Source: Janibacter sp. Soil728 (GTDB lineage Bacteria > Actinomycetota > Actinomycetes > Actinomycetales > Dermatophilaceae). From it: 64,000 nt of DNA. A program made the position numbers and the translations under genes. This document shows positions 1 to 10,252 of the stretch, in pieces. The notes below the pieces were generated by a model. That model saw only the letters and a list, made by a program, of their open reading frames with translations, made no database searches and had not been told where the DNA came from. The stretch is taken from the NCBI RefSeq assembly GCF_001428305.1, contig NZ_LMRZ01000004.1, positions 696,446 through 760,445 on the forward strand, in the 5' to 3' direction. How positions within the stretch are numbered: the first letter of the stretch is position 1; every line of letters begins with the position of its first letter.

Positions 1-237
1 GCCGGGATCGCGCCCGAGGACATCGACCGGGTCTTCGAGCGTGGCTGGTCGACCAAGCCCACCGGCGCGGCCGGACGCGGGATCGGGCTCGCGCTCGTGC
101 AGGCCGTATGCTCCCGTGGCGGTGGCCGGGTGACGGTCATGCAGGGAGACCACGGCGCCGTCTTCACCGCAACCCTGGGTGGCGTCGAGCTCCAGACGAC
201 CCGACGAGGGGAGGTGCCGGATGAGTGCGACCGTTGA
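1..237 (+). CDS. Sensor histidine kinase, C-terminal end (partial)
   Basis: The window opens inside the ATP-binding domain of a histidine kinase. The visible 78 residues include a G1-like run GIAPEDIDRVFERGWSTKP and a G2-like run GRGIGLALVQ, typical of HATPase_c domains. The frame ends at a TGA at 235-237, which overlaps the start of the next gene (ATG at 221) by 17 bases, so the two are translationally linked. The partner regulator looks like the CitB/DcuR group, so this is probably a CitA/DcuS-type sensor of C4-dicarboxylates or citrate. That substrate is an inference, because the sensor domain lies outside the window. Confidence 0.85.
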   Translation, partial: AGIAPEDIDRVFERGWSTKPTGAAGRGIGLALVQAVCSRGGGRVTVMQGDHGAVFTATLGGVELQTTRRGEVPDECDR

Positions 238-934
238 CGTCCTCGTCGTCGATGACGACTTCCTCGTCGTCAAGGTGCACACGCGATTCGTCGAGAGCGT
301 GCCCGGCTTCAGGGTGGTCGCCACGGCCGCGTCCGGGCAGGCGGCGCTCGATGCGGTGCGTGATCACGGGCCGCAGCTGGTGCTCCTCGACGTGCACCTG
401 CCCGACATGACGGGTATCGAGGTGCTGCGACGGCTGCGAGCCGAGGGAGCCGAGGTCGGGGTGCTCATGGTGACCGCGGCCCGTGAGGTCGAGCAGGTCC
501 GGGCAGCCCGCAGCGGTGGAGCCTTCGGCTACCTGGTCAAACCCTTCGGGCAGATCGACCTGGCCGCGCGTCTCGAGGACTTCCGGTCCGAGCTGCAGCG
601 GCTGGAGCAGGTCGACGCGCAGGAGGCCGAGCAGGAGGACATCGACGCGATCTTCGGGGGGACCCCTGGCGCGGCAGCAGCGTCGGCACCTCTGCCCAAG
701 GGGCTGAGCGCAGAGACGGGTGAGCTCGTCCTGGCCGCCGTCCGGGAGTCGGGGGACCTCTCGGCGAGCGAGTGCGGGGACCTCGTCGGCCTGGCGCGCG
801 TCACCGCTCGGAGGTACCTGGAGCACTTCGCTGCCACAGGTGTGCTCGACGGACGCCAGCAGTACGGCCGGGTCGGACGCCCCGAGCGGAGATACCGCTC
901 ACGAAACTCTGCGGCGGGTCCTACCCGCCGGTAA
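221..934 (+). CDS. Response regulator, CitB/DcuR-like
   Basis: A 237-residue response regulator. The N-terminal receiver domain (about 1-125) has the acidic pair D11-D12, the phospho-acceptor Asp57 in LLD, a Thr in LMVTAA and the conserved Lys in VKPFG. A linker of about 40 residues rich in Glu, Gln and Ala leads to a C-terminal helix-turn-helix (about 175-230) with the layout seen in CitB/DcuR proteins rather than OmpR or NarL types. The start at 221 is chosen because GGGGAGG sits 7 bases upstream and the Asp spacing is right; an in-frame ATG at 179 would add 14 non-conserved residues. It is coupled to the kinase before it. Target genes are unknown. Confidence 0.88.
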   Translation: MSATVDVLVVDDDFLVVKVHTRFVESVPGFRVVATAASGQAALDAVRDHGPQLVLLDVHLPDMTGIEVLRRLRAEGAEVGVLMVTAAREVEQVRAARSGGAFGYLVKPFGQIDLAARLEDFRSELQRLEQVDAQEAEQEDIDAIFGGTPGAAAASAPLPKGLSAETGELVLAAVRESGDLSASECGDLVGLARVTARRYLEHFAATGVLDGRQQYGRVGRPERRYRSRNSAAGPTRR

Positions 935-937
935 ATT
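932..937 (+). promoter_or_regulatory. -10 element (TAAATT) of the lipase gene, leaderless type
   Basis: TAAATT lies six bases before ATG 944, and no Shine-Dalgarno sequence intervenes. This geometry places transcription start at or next to the start codon. It overlaps a small inverted repeat (CCGG-TAAATTG-CCGG), which could be a regulator site. Confidence 0.55.
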
Positions 938-943
938 GCCGGC

Positions 944-2212
944 ATGATCCTCCCTTCCCCCATGTCCGTGGGTCGTCGCGCCGCAGCAGCCGCGATCCTC
1001 GTCATCGGCCTCACTGCCGCTCCAGCGTCCGCGAGCACGGCGTCGCAGACGGGAGCAGACCCCTCTGCCTTCGTCTCGGACGATGAGATGCCCGCGTTCT
1101 ACACCCCCCCGGAGCAGATCCCGGGGGAGCGCGGGGCGATCATCCGCAGCGAGCCGATGACCTACTACGGCGACGCTCTCCACGTCAGCGAGCTGCCCGG
1201 GACCGCCACCCGGATGATGTACACCTCGCGGGACCGGGGCGGCTCACCGCTCGCCGTGACCGGCACGGTGATCGTGCCCGACGAGCCGTGGACCGGAGAC
1301 GGTGAGCGGCCCGTCATCGGGTACGCGGTGGGCACCCAGGGTCTGGCCGATCGGTGCGCGCCCTCCTACGCCGGCGCCTACGGCATCGAGTACGAGGTGG
1401 TGCTCATGCGCAACCTGCTGGACCAGGGTTACGCCCTCGCGATCACCGACTACGAAGGGCTGGGCACCCCCGGGCCACACACCTACATGAACCGCGAGGT
1501 CGAGGGCAAGGCCGTCATCGACTCCGTCCACGCCGCCCGCAACCTCCCGGGCTCCACCCTCGCCGCAGACGGACCGGTCGCCTTCGTCGGGTACTCGCAG
1601 GGCGGCGGCGGCGCGGCCTCAGCAGCCGAGCTGTCGCGCACGTACGCGCCCGAGCTCGACGTCAAGGGGACCTTCGCCGGAGCCGTTCCGGCCGACCTCG
1701 AGGCGCTGGTGGCCAACATCGACGGCGGCTTCAACTCGATGTTCACCGGCTACACCGTCGCTGGTATGGCCGACGGCTACGGCATCGACACCGATCCCAT
1801 CCTCAACGACGCCGGCGAGCAGTACCTCGACGACGTGCGGGACAGCTGCACGCTCGACCTGCCGAAGTACGGCTTCCGACCCTTCACCTCTCTGACGACC
1901 GATGGCGAGTCCGCCGCGGAGCTCTTCCGCCAGCAGCCCTTCGCGGACGTGGTCGCGGAGCAGCGCATCGGCGAGCGTCGGCCCGAGGCGCCGGTGCTGG
2001 TCTACCATTCGGCACTCGACGAGATCGTCCCGTACGAGACCGGACGCACCCTCGCTCGAGACTGGTGCGATCTCGGGGCCCGCGTCACCTTCAAGACCGA
2101 CCTGACACCCGGACACTTCCCCGCCTACGTGGCGGCGAGCCCGACGGTCAACGCCTTCCTCGACGACGTCTTCGCCGGCAAGACCACGTCCTCGTCCTGC
2201 TGGCGGCTCTGA
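944..2212 (+). CDS. Secreted lipase/esterase (LIP family)
   Basis: A 422-residue exported alpha/beta hydrolase. The N-terminus has a basic patch, a hydrophobic run and ASA before the mature protein (cleavage near residue 30), a Sec signal peptide. The nucleophile elbow GYSQG puts the catalytic Ser at about 218. A late SALDEIVPY segment offers the acid and LTPGHFPAY the catalytic His. Length and layout match the secretory lipase (LIP) family of Actinobacteria and fungi, which hydrolyse acylglycerols outside the cell. ATG 944 is preferred over in-frame ATG 962 because the promoter geometry suggests a leaderless mRNA. The true substrate is not readable from sequence. Confidence 0.85.
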   Translation: MILPSPMSVGRRAAAAAILVIGLTAAPASASTASQTGADPSAFVSDDEMPAFYTPPEQIPGERGAIIRSEPMTYYGDALHVSELPGTATRMMYTSRDRGGSPLAVTGTVIVPDEPWTGDGERPVIGYAVGTQGLADRCAPSYAGAYGIEYEVVLMRNLLDQGYALAITDYEGLGTPGPHTYMNREVEGKAVIDSVHAARNLPGSTLAADGPVAFVGYSQGGGGAASAAELSRTYAPELDVKGTFAGAVPADLEALVANIDGGFNSMFTGYTVAGMADGYGIDTDPILNDAGEQYLDDVRDSCTLDLPKYGFRPFTSLTTDGESAAELFRQQPFADVVAEQRIGERRPEAPVLVYHSALDEIVPYETGRTLARDWCDLGARVTFKTDLTPGHFPAYVAASPTVNAFLDDVFAGKTTSSSCWRL

Positions 2213-2215
2213 GGC

Positions 2216-4125
<1,910 letters not shown>

Positions 4126-4162
4126 CCTGCGTCACCCGGGACCCAGGATTCTCGCCTGACCC

Positions 4163-4215
4163 GACACACCTCGCCTTGGCAAGAGTTTCACACTCTTGCC
4201 AAGGCGAGGTGTGTC
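4163..4215. terminator. Bidirectional terminator, perfect 24-bp stem
   Basis: Arms 4163-4186 and 4192-4215 are exact reverse complements around the 5-base loop TTCAC. It sits between the convergent leuA and the 4250-5254 gene, so it can end transcription from both sides. No T-tract is present, as is common in high-GC Actinobacteria. Confidence 0.85.
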
Positions 4216-4249
4216 TTGTCGAGCGTGCTGGCGGTGATGCTCCGCCGGG

Positions 4250-5254
4250 TCAGGCGATCCGTCCGGGATCGCGTCGACGGTGGATGGCGGCGCCCAGGAG
4301 ACTGGTGAGCAGGAGCACCACGCCTGCCACGAGGAGCGCGCCCGCCGCGCCGAGCGACCCCTCGCCGAGGTCGAAGGCGGCCTGAGTGCTCGCTGCCGTC
4401 GCTGTCACGACTCCGACCGCCAGATGGGGCCAGGCCCGAGTCGCCGCGTATCCGGCGAGAGTCGCGACGGCCAGCAGACCGAGGGCGATGTAGGCCGGCG
4501 TGAGGTTGTCCCAGACGCCGTACACCGCTTGGGCGGCACCTGCGGCGAGGGCTCCGGCGGTGAGTCGACCGGTCTGTCGCGTGTAGAGGTGACCCGACTC
4601 CGCGAGTGCGACGAGGGCCAGTGCTGCGACCAGGAGCAACCCGCTGAAGAGCGCGTAGCTGAAGGACCACTCCCGGCCGGTCGCCAGAGAGGTCCCGAGG
4701 CCGACCCACGCCCCGGCCCCGGCGAGCAGGCCCACGACAGTGGGGGAGAGCAGGTAGCCCAGCAGGAGGACGACGAGGCCCACGCCGAAACCGAAGACCT
4801 CGATCCGCGGGCCTTCGTGGCCCAGCACCTGGGTGACGACGATGTGTGCGGCCCACCCTGCCAAGGTGCCGGCACCGACGAGCAGGGCGCCGGCCAACCG
4901 CCGACGCGCGTCGGTACTGGACATGCGGATGTGCCGGGGACCGTGGGCGAGCCCGACGACTGCTCCCGCCGCAGCCGCGAGGACCGCCGCCGCACCGGCC
5001 ACGAGGCCGGCACGAGAGCCGGAGGTCAGTTGCGACCACTGGGTCCCGACGAAGAGGGCTGCGGCGGTGAAGACGAGCACCCCACCGACATAGGCGCTGA
5101 TCTCCCCGGCCAGACGGCCACGCCCCGTGCTGCCCTGATCGGTGCCGCTCATGACGATGAGCGCACGGTCACGATCAGCAGGATCGATGATGCCTGCGGC
5201 CACGAGCTCGTCGACGGCCGTCACCGTGTGGACTGAGTGCGGATGAGCGGACAT
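4250..5254 (-). CDS. Polytopic membrane protein with DUF2157-like N-terminus
   Basis: A 334-residue integral membrane protein of unknown function. After a short soluble head (VDELVAAGIIDPADRDRAL, resembling the DUF2157 start) come about eight to ten hydrophobic segments rich in Ala, Leu, Val and Gly, and then a basic tail (HRRRDPGR). ATG 5254 is chosen because AGGAGG lies six bases upstream; an upstream in-frame start at 5293 has no such site. It is a single gene between the bidirectional hairpin and a divergent region. No catalytic motif is visible. DUF2157 proteins have no established role. Confidence 0.75.
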   Translation of the reverse strand: MSAHPHSVHTVTAVDELVAAGIIDPADRDRALIVMSGTDQGSTGRGRLAGEISAYVGGVLVFTAAALFVGTQWSQLTSGSRAGLVAGAAAVLAAAAGAVVGLAHGPRHIRMSSTDARRRLAGALLVGAGTLAGWAAHIVVTQVLGHEGPRIEVFGFGVGLVVLLLGYLLSPTVVGLLAGAGAWVGLGTSLATGREWSFSYALFSGLLLVAALALVALAESGHLYTRQTGRLTAGALAAGAAQAVYGVWDNLTPAYIALGLLAVATLAGYAATRAWPHLAVGVVTATAASTQAAFDLGEGSLGAAGALLVAGVVLLLTSLLGAAIHRRRDPGRIA

Positions 5255-5349
5255 GGGATCCTCCTGCCCTGATGGGGCTCGGACGAGCGCCATGTCCCAT
5301 CATCTCGGCACCGCGTCGCGAGCGGTATGGGTGGGATCACTCACCGGGG

Positions 5350-5973
5350 TCAGCGCACGCCGGCCACGCGGAACTGGATCGAGACGCGGGGCCCGACGGC
5401 GGCCGAGGTCTTGGGCACCGCGTGGTCCCAGGTGCGTTGGCAGGCGCCGCCCATGACGACGAGGTCGCCGTGGCCGAGGGCGACCCGCTGCGAGCGGCCA
5501 CCGTCCCGTGGACGCAGGGTGAGGTGGCGGGCCGAGCCCAGGGAGACGATCGCGACCATCGTGTCCTCGTCACGACTGCGTCCGATGCGGTCGCCGTGCC
5601 AGGCGACCGAGTCCTCGCCGTGCCGGTACAGGCACAGCCCGGCGGTGACGAAGGGCTCGCCGAGCTCAGCCGCGTAGTGCTGCGAGAGCCGCTCACGCAT
5701 GTCGGTGAGCAGCGGGTGGGGGAGGGGCGCACCTGCGCCGTAGAAGCAGGTCAGGCGAGGGACGTCGACGACCGAGTCGTACATCTGCCGGCGCTCGGCT
5801 CGCCACGGCACCTCGTGCAGGAGCGTGTCGAGCACCTCGTCGCTGCCGCAGGCCCAGCCGGGCACGAGGTCGAGCCACGCGGTCTCGTCGAGGAAGCGTC
5901 GGTGACGCCGCTCGAGATCGCCGAGCGTGGGGGACTCGGCCGTGTCGAAGAGCGAGGACTGGAGCGCCAGCAT
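5350..5973 (-). CDS. alkB: AlkB-family DNA/RNA repair dioxygenase
   Basis: A 207-residue 2-oxoglutarate/Fe(II) dioxygenase of the AlkB family, which oxidatively removes alkyl groups from N1-methyladenine and N3-methylcytosine. The iron triad is visible as H and D in WHGDRIG and the distal H in TWDHAVP. The 2-oxoglutarate-binding arginines appear in the closing RVSIQFR. Length is normal for the family. TAGCCT lies six bases before ATG 5973 with no Shine-Dalgarno, suggesting a leaderless mRNA. It is divergent from recO, an arrangement that pairs two DNA-repair genes. Confidence 0.93.
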   Translation of the reverse strand: MLALQSSLFDTAESPTLGDLERRHRRFLDETAWLDLVPGWACGSDEVLDTLLHEVPWRAERRQMYDSVVDVPRLTCFYGAGAPLPHPLLTDMRERLSQHYAAELGEPFVTAGLCLYRHGEDSVAWHGDRIGRSRDEDTMVAIVSLGSARHLTLRPRDGGRSQRVALGHGDLVVMGGACQRTWDHAVPKTSAAVGPRVSIQFRVAGVR

Positions 5974-5979
5974 GCGTCA

Positions 5980-5985
5980 AGGCTA
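5980..5985 (-). promoter_or_regulatory. -10 element (TAGCCT) of alkB, leaderless type
   Basis: TAGCCT on the minus strand lies six bases (5974-5979) before the alkB ATG at 5973. Confidence 0.55.
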
Positions 5986-6067
5986 GCAGCAGGTCGAACG
6001 TGTGTTCGAGAGCCCGGCTCGGCGTGGGGGCGCGTGTCGTGTCCGTGCGAAGGGGGACAATGGGCCC

Positions 6068-6829
6068 GTGCCCCTCTACCGCGACTCCGGGGTCGTGCTG
6101 CGCACCCACAAGCTGGGTGAGGCCGACCGGATCATCACCGTGCTCACGCGCGGTCGCGGCAAGATCCGCGCGGTGGCGAAGGGGGTACGCCGCACCAAGT
6201 CCAAGTTCGGCGCCCGCCTCGAGCCCGGGATGCACGTCGACCTGCAGTGCTACGAGGGCCGCAACCTCGACACGGTGACCCAGACCGAGTCGATCGACGC
6301 GTGGGGCGATGTCATCGCTCGCGACTACGCGCGGTGGACCGCAGCCAGCGCGATCCTCGAGACTGCTGACCGGCTCACCGAGGAGCACGAGCCAACCGTC
6401 CAGCAGTACCTGCTGCTCGCCGGCGCGCTGCGCACCCTGGCCAACGACGACCACGCGTCCGAGCTCATCCTCGACGCCTATCTCCTGCGCGCGCTGGCCG
6501 TCGCGGGGTGGGCGCCGAGCTTCCACGACTGCGCGCAGTGCGGTGACGAGGGTCCGCACCGCGCCTTCCACGTCGCGTCCGGCGGGGTGCTCTGCCGCCT
6601 GTGCCGGGTGCCCGGATCGTCCTCGCCAGCACCCGAGACCCTCGACCTGCTCGCCGCGCTGCTCGCCGGTGACTGGGTCTCGGCCGATGGTTCGCTGGAC
6701 CGGCACCGCCGCGAGGGCTCCGGCCTGACCTCCGCCTTCCTCCAGTGGCACCTCGAGCGCGGGGTGCTCTCCCTTCGTCACGTCGATCGCACCCGCGTCG
6801 ACCAGACCCGACCGCAGAGGACCGGATGA
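6068..6829 (+). CDS. recO: DNA repair protein RecO
   Basis: The 253-residue RecO works with RecF and RecR to load RecA on SSB-coated gaps. The N-terminal OB fold carries [19 protein letters not shown] and [18 protein letters not shown]. The C-terminal part holds a zinc-finger pair, CAQCGDEG and CRLCR. GTG 6068 is chosen because the OB fold starts there ([11 protein letters not shown]), as in other RecO proteins. A GACAAT hexamer six bases upstream, without a Shine-Dalgarno, suggests a leaderless or near-leaderless start. The stop overlaps the uppS start (ATGA), so the two are co-translated, a common actinobacterial pairing. Confidence 0.95.
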   Translation: MPLYRDSGVVLRTHKLGEADRIITVLTRGRGKIRAVAKGVRRTKSKFGARLEPGMHVDLQCYEGRNLDTVTQTESIDAWGDVIARDYARWTAASAILETADRLTEEHEPTVQQYLLLAGALRTLANDDHASELILDAYLLRALAVAGWAPSFHDCAQCGDEGPHRAFHVASGGVLCRLCRVPGSSSPAPETLDLLAALLAGDWVSADGSLDRHRREGSGLTSAFLQWHLERGVLSLRHVDRTRVDQTRPQRTG

Positions 6830-7608
6830 GCCGCTACGAGACCCCCTTCGCCCATCCGAGCGGAGCGACGCCGCCGCCCGTGCCCGCGGACCTGGTCCCC
6901 GGGCATGTCGCGATCGTCATGGACGGCAACGGCCGCTGGGCCAACCAGCGGGGCCTGGCGCGGACCAAGGGGCACGAGGCGGGGGAGGGCGCGCTGCTCG
7001 ACGTCGTCGCCGGCGCCCTCGACATCGGGGTGAAGCACCTGTCGACCTATGCCTTCTCGACGGAGAACTGGCGCCGTTCGCCCGAGGAGGTGCGCTTCCT
7101 CATGGGCTTCAACCGCGATGTCATCCGTCGGCGTCGCGACCAGCTGAATGCGTGGGGGGTACGCATGCGGTGGGTCGGCCGGCGCCCGCGCCTGTGGAGC
7201 TCGGTGATCAAGGAGCTCGAGACCGCTCAGGAGATGACCAAGGACAACGACGCGATGACGCTGTACTTCTGCGTCAACTACGGCGGTCGCGCCGAGATCG
7301 TCGACGGCGTGCGGCGCATCGCGGACGACGTCAAGGCCGGGCGGCTCAAGGGGTCGGGCATCGACGAGCGGACCATCGCGCGCTACCTCACCGAGCCGTC
7401 GATGCCCGACGTCGACCTCTTCCTGCGCAGCTCGGGGGAGCAGCGCACGAGCAACTTCCTGCTGTGGCAGTCCGCTTACGCCGAGATGGTCTTCCAGGAC
7501 ACGCTGTGGCCCGACTACGACCGACGCCACCTGTGGGCGGCCATCGAGACCTATGCCCAGCGCGAGCGGCGGTACGGGGCAGCGGTGGACGCGCCCGCGG
7601 GCTCCTAG
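6826..7608 (+). CDS. uppS: Isoprenyl transferase (polyprenyl diphosphate synthase)
   Basis: A 260-residue cis-prenyltransferase that makes the C50/C55 polyprenyl diphosphate lipid carrier for peptidoglycan and other wall polymers. Signature motifs are [10 protein letters not shown] (catalytic Asp), YAFSTENW, and [20 protein letters not shown] near the C-terminus. Actinobacteria often have two such enzymes (Rv1086- and Rv2361c-like); context after recO is that of the Rv2361c/UppS group. The start overlaps the recO stop (ATGA at 6826-6829). Confidence 0.94.
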   Translation: MSRYETPFAHPSGATPPPVPADLVPGHVAIVMDGNGRWANQRGLARTKGHEAGEGALLDVVAGALDIGVKHLSTYAFSTENWRRSPEEVRFLMGFNRDVIRRRRDQLNAWGVRMRWVGRRPRLWSSVIKELETAQEMTKDNDAMTLYFCVNYGGRAEIVDGVRRIADDVKAGRLKGSGIDERTIARYLTEPSMPDVDLFLRSSGEQRTSNFLLWQSAYAEMVFQDTLWPDYDRRHLWAAIETYAQRERRYGAAVDAPAGS

Positions 7609-7746
7609 TCAGGCCCGGTCGCTCACCGGCGCGTCCTCGGCGTGCCGGGCGCAGTGCGCGCAGCAGTAGAAGGTGTGGGTCGCGCCTGCTGCCACCACCT
7701 CGAAGGACTTGTCGTAGTCGTTGCCGCAGAGCTCGCACTGGGCCAT
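7609..7746 (-). CDS. Small zinc-ribbon protein, 45 aa
   Basis: A 45-residue protein, MAQCELCGNDYDKSFEVVAA... ending APVSDRA. Two cysteine pairs, CELC and CCAHC, plus several His residues form a plausible treble-clef or metallothionein-like zinc site. AAAGGAG lies six bases before ATG 7746, and the stop abuts the uppS stop, with the two genes convergent. Similar CxxCGNDYDKSFEV proteins are conserved in Actinobacteria without a known function. Its position 1-2 kb from the zur-znu operon makes a zinc-related role tempting, but that is inference. Confidence 0.75.
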   Translation of the reverse strand: MAQCELCGNDYDKSFEVVAAGATHTFYCCAHCARHAEDAPVSDRA

Positions 7747-7890
7747 GCCGTACTCCTTTGATCGGGAGGACCTCCCTACCCGAGGGTCCCGGGGTCAAAC
7801 CGGGCGGTGCGCCCACCTCCGGTCGTGTGCTGCCATACGCTGGCGACACACGCGACCTGCGTTCATCGATCTGCCATCTGAGGAGAACGT

Positions 7891-8841
7891 ATGTGTCGAG
7901 TTCTTGCCTACATCGGTCCGGAGATCTCGCTGGAGAATCTCTTGCTGAAGCCGGACAACAGCCTGATCAACCAGGCCCTCGACCCGGAGCGCCACCCGGA
8001 GCTCCAGCTGGCCGGCTGGGGCTTCGGCGCCTGGAGCGAGCACCTGCTCAAGCCGGAGGAGCCCTTCATCTACCGCCGGCCGATGGCCGCCTTCTACGAC
8101 GACAACGCCACCCGGATGCTCCCCAGCCTCCAGGCCAGCACCATGCTGGCGCACGTGCGAGCGGCGGCCTATGACGCCAAGGTCGTCATGGCCGACGAGA
8201 ACTGCCATCCCTTCTGCTTCGAGGGGACGCGGTGGATCGTGGCGCAGAACGGCTACCTGCCGGGCTGGCAGGTCCTGCAGCGGGAGCTGTTGCAGCACTG
8301 CAAGGACGAGTACCTGACACAGATGCTCGGCACGACCGACACGGAGTTCATCTACGCGCTCCTGCTGTCCCTGCTCGAGGGCGACGGTGACGAGGATGTC
8401 CAGCGCGCGGTCGAGGAGCTGCTGCGCCTGATCGCCAAGGCGATGAAGGACCTCGAGCTGCCGGGGCTGACCAAGCTGAAGATGGCCCTGGTCTCCCAGG
8501 ACCGGGTCATCGGGATCAACTGGGGTCTCGGGCACGACGGTGAGGTCGACCCGTCAGGGGACTGGCAGGAGCTGCGCACCGCTGGCCCCGGCACCGACGA
8601 GTTCGCCCTGTCCATGCTCCTGGAGCCGATGTACCTGTTGCTGGGCCGCAACTTCCAGCACGACGAGGCGAACTACGGCTTCCAGGAGTGCACCGAGGAT
8701 CAGGCCACGGCGGCCCTCTTCGCCTCCGAGCCGCTGAGCGAGGACGGCGACGACTGGATCCCACTGGAGTACGGGTCGATCATGTTCCTCGCCAAGGACG
8801 GCAAGCACATCACCAAGTCCGTCAAGCAGCTCCAGCTCTAG
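7891..8841 (+). CDS. Class II glutamine amidotransferase-like protein
   Basis: A 316-residue Ntn-hydrolase-fold protein. Cys2 follows the initiator Met (MCRVLAYIG), as in class II amidotransferases, where it becomes the N-terminal nucleophile. LAHVRAAAYDAK and ENCHPFCFEGTRWIVAQNGYL match the substrate-arginine and NG regions of that family. The closest named relatives are the EgtC/DUG3 group, gamma-glutamyl hydrolases. No egtABD genes are nearby, so an ergothioneine role is not supported here. GAGGAG precedes ATG 7891, and TACGCT at 7836-7841 could be its -10. Its stop overlaps the convergent zur stop by four bases. Confidence 0.8.
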   Translation: MCRVLAYIGPEISLENLLLKPDNSLINQALDPERHPELQLAGWGFGAWSEHLLKPEEPFIYRRPMAAFYDDNATRMLPSLQASTMLAHVRAAAYDAKVVMADENCHPFCFEGTRWIVAQNGYLPGWQVLQRELLQHCKDEYLTQMLGTTDTEFIYALLLSLLEGDGDEDVQRAVEELLRLIAKAMKDLELPGLTKLKMALVSQDRVIGINWGLGHDGEVDPSGDWQELRTAGPGTDEFALSMLLEPMYLLLGRNFQHDEANYGFQECTEDQATAALFASEPLSEDGDDWIPLEYGSIMFLAKDGKHITKSVKQLQL

Positions 8842-9245
8842 GTCGACGGCCCGGAGGCGCACTCCGCGCAACGACCGAACAGCTCGATCGTGTGCGCGAC
8901 ATCGGTGAAGCCGTGCTCGGCGCTCACCCGCTCGGCCCAGCGCTCGACGGCCGCACCCTCCACCTCCTCGGTCCTGCCGCAGTCGCGGCAGACGAGGTGG
9001 TGGTGGTGACCGGTGCTGCAGCGGCGGTAGACCTGCTCGCCGTCGTCGGTGCGAAGGGAGTCGAGCGCGTCCTCGTCGACCATCGCCTGCAGGGTCCGGT
9101 AGACGGTCGCCAGACCGATCTTGTCACCGCCCGCGACCAGGCTGGAGTGGATCTCCTGGGCAGAACGGAACTCGTCGTACCGGTCGACGTCCGCCTCGAT
9201 CGCGGTGCGCTGCCGGGTGGGCCGGCGGGTGCGGGTGTCGGTCAT
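8838..9245 (-). CDS. zur: Zinc uptake regulator, Fur family
   Basis: A 135-residue Fur-family repressor. The winged helix-turn-helix includes SAQEIHSSLVAGGDKIGLATVYRTL. The metal sites include HHHHLVCRDCG and the terminal CAEC, so the structural CxxC pairs are intact. It is the last gene of the znuA-znuC-znuB-zur operon, with its ATG overlapping the znuB stop (9242-9245). That context identifies it as Zur rather than Fur or PerR. With zinc bound it would shut off its own operon through the boxes at 11993-12029, an autoregulatory loop. Confidence 0.92.
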   Translation of the reverse strand: MTDTRTRRPTRQRTAIEADVDRYDEFRSAQEIHSSLVAGGDKIGLATVYRTLQAMVDEDALDSLRTDDGEQVYRRCSTGHHHHLVCRDCGRTEEVEGAAVERWAERVSAEHGFTDVAHTIELFGRCAECASGPST

Positions 9246-10252
9246 CGGTGGCTCCTCTCGAGCGTTGGGTCCTCGTGGTCGGTGTGGTCGGGGCCGTGCT
9301 CGTCCCAGTGGTCGCCGTGCCGTGCGTGGCGGTGCCCGTCGTGGAGGAAGTCGACGTGGTCACCGTGCAGGACCACGTCGTGGCCGCACTCCTCCCAATG
9401 GACGTGCTCGTGCGCCTCCGCGGCGAGATGGCGCCGCCGGGTGAGGGCCCGCACGGCCGTCACCAGGCACGCGGCCGCGACGAAGACGGCGATGGCCATC
9501 AGCACGATCGTTGCGCCGGAGGGTGTGTCGGCGTAGAAGCTCGTGACGACGCCCCCGACGCTCGTCAGCGTGCCGACGAGCACGGCCCACAGCAGGCTCC
9601 CGCGGAAGGAGCGCCCGAGGTACTGCCCGGTGGCATTGGGCAGGATCATCAGGGCACTGATGAGCAGCAGGCCGATGACCCGCATCGAGATGACGACGGT
9701 GACCCCGGTGAGCACGGCGAGCAGGATGTTGGTCGCGAGGACGGGCAGACCCGAGGCGTGGGCGTACTCCTCGTCCTGGGCGACGGCGAAGAGGCGGTCG
9801 CGCAGCACGAGCACCGTGACGAGCACGACCGCTGCGAGGACCGCGAACTGCACGAGGTCGCTGCGCGTGACCGTGGTCAGGGCGCCGAAGAGGTACCCCT
9901 GCAGGTTGGTGGCCGAGCCGGTGGGCGCCTTGGCGATGATGACGACACCCGCGGCGAGACCGCCGTAGAACATCACGGCGAGGGCCAGGTCGCCCCCCGT
10001 GCGGCCGAGGTGGCGCAGCAGCTCGATGGCGACGGCGGCCAGGACGACGACGACGAGCGCCGTGAGGACCGGACTCGTGCTCGTCAGCAGGCCGATGCCG
10101 ACGCCGGCGAGGGCCACGTGGCCCATGCCGTCGCCGATGAGGGACATGCCGCGCTGGACGAGGAAGACCCCGACGAGGGGCGCGGAGGCACCGACGAGCA
10201 GCGCGGCCAGGAGGGCATTGCGCATGAACTCGAGACTGAGGATGTCGATCAT
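9242..10252 (-). CDS. znuB: Zinc ABC transporter permease with His-rich tail
   Basis: A 336-residue permease of the ABC-3 family (ZnuB/MntB) for Zn2+ import. About eight hydrophobic segments fill residues 1-275, with the conserved GDGMGHVALAGVGIG early and MRVIGLLLISALMILPNATG late. After the last segment there is an unusual soluble tail of about 55 residues with roughly 15 His plus many Asp and Glu (HEHVHWEECGHDVVLHGDH and following), predicted to be cytosolic. Such tails are uncommon on ZnuB and may buffer zinc on exit. It overlaps znuC and zur by 4 bases each. Confidence 0.93.
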   Translation of the reverse strand: MIDILSLEFMRNALLAALLVGASAPLVGVFLVQRGMSLIGDGMGHVALAGVGIGLLTSTSPVLTALVVVVLAAVAIELLRHLGRTGGDLALAVMFYGGLAAGVVIIAKAPTGSATNLQGYLFGALTTVTRSDLVQFAVLAAVVLVTVLVLRDRLFAVAQDEEYAHASGLPVLATNILLAVLTGVTVVISMRVIGLLLISALMILPNATGQYLGRSFRGSLLWAVLVGTLTSVGGVVTSFYADTPSGATIVLMAIAVFVAAACLVTAVRALTRRRHLAAEAHEHVHWEECGHDVVLHGDHVDFLHDGHRHARHGDHWDEHGPDHTDHEDPTLERSHR

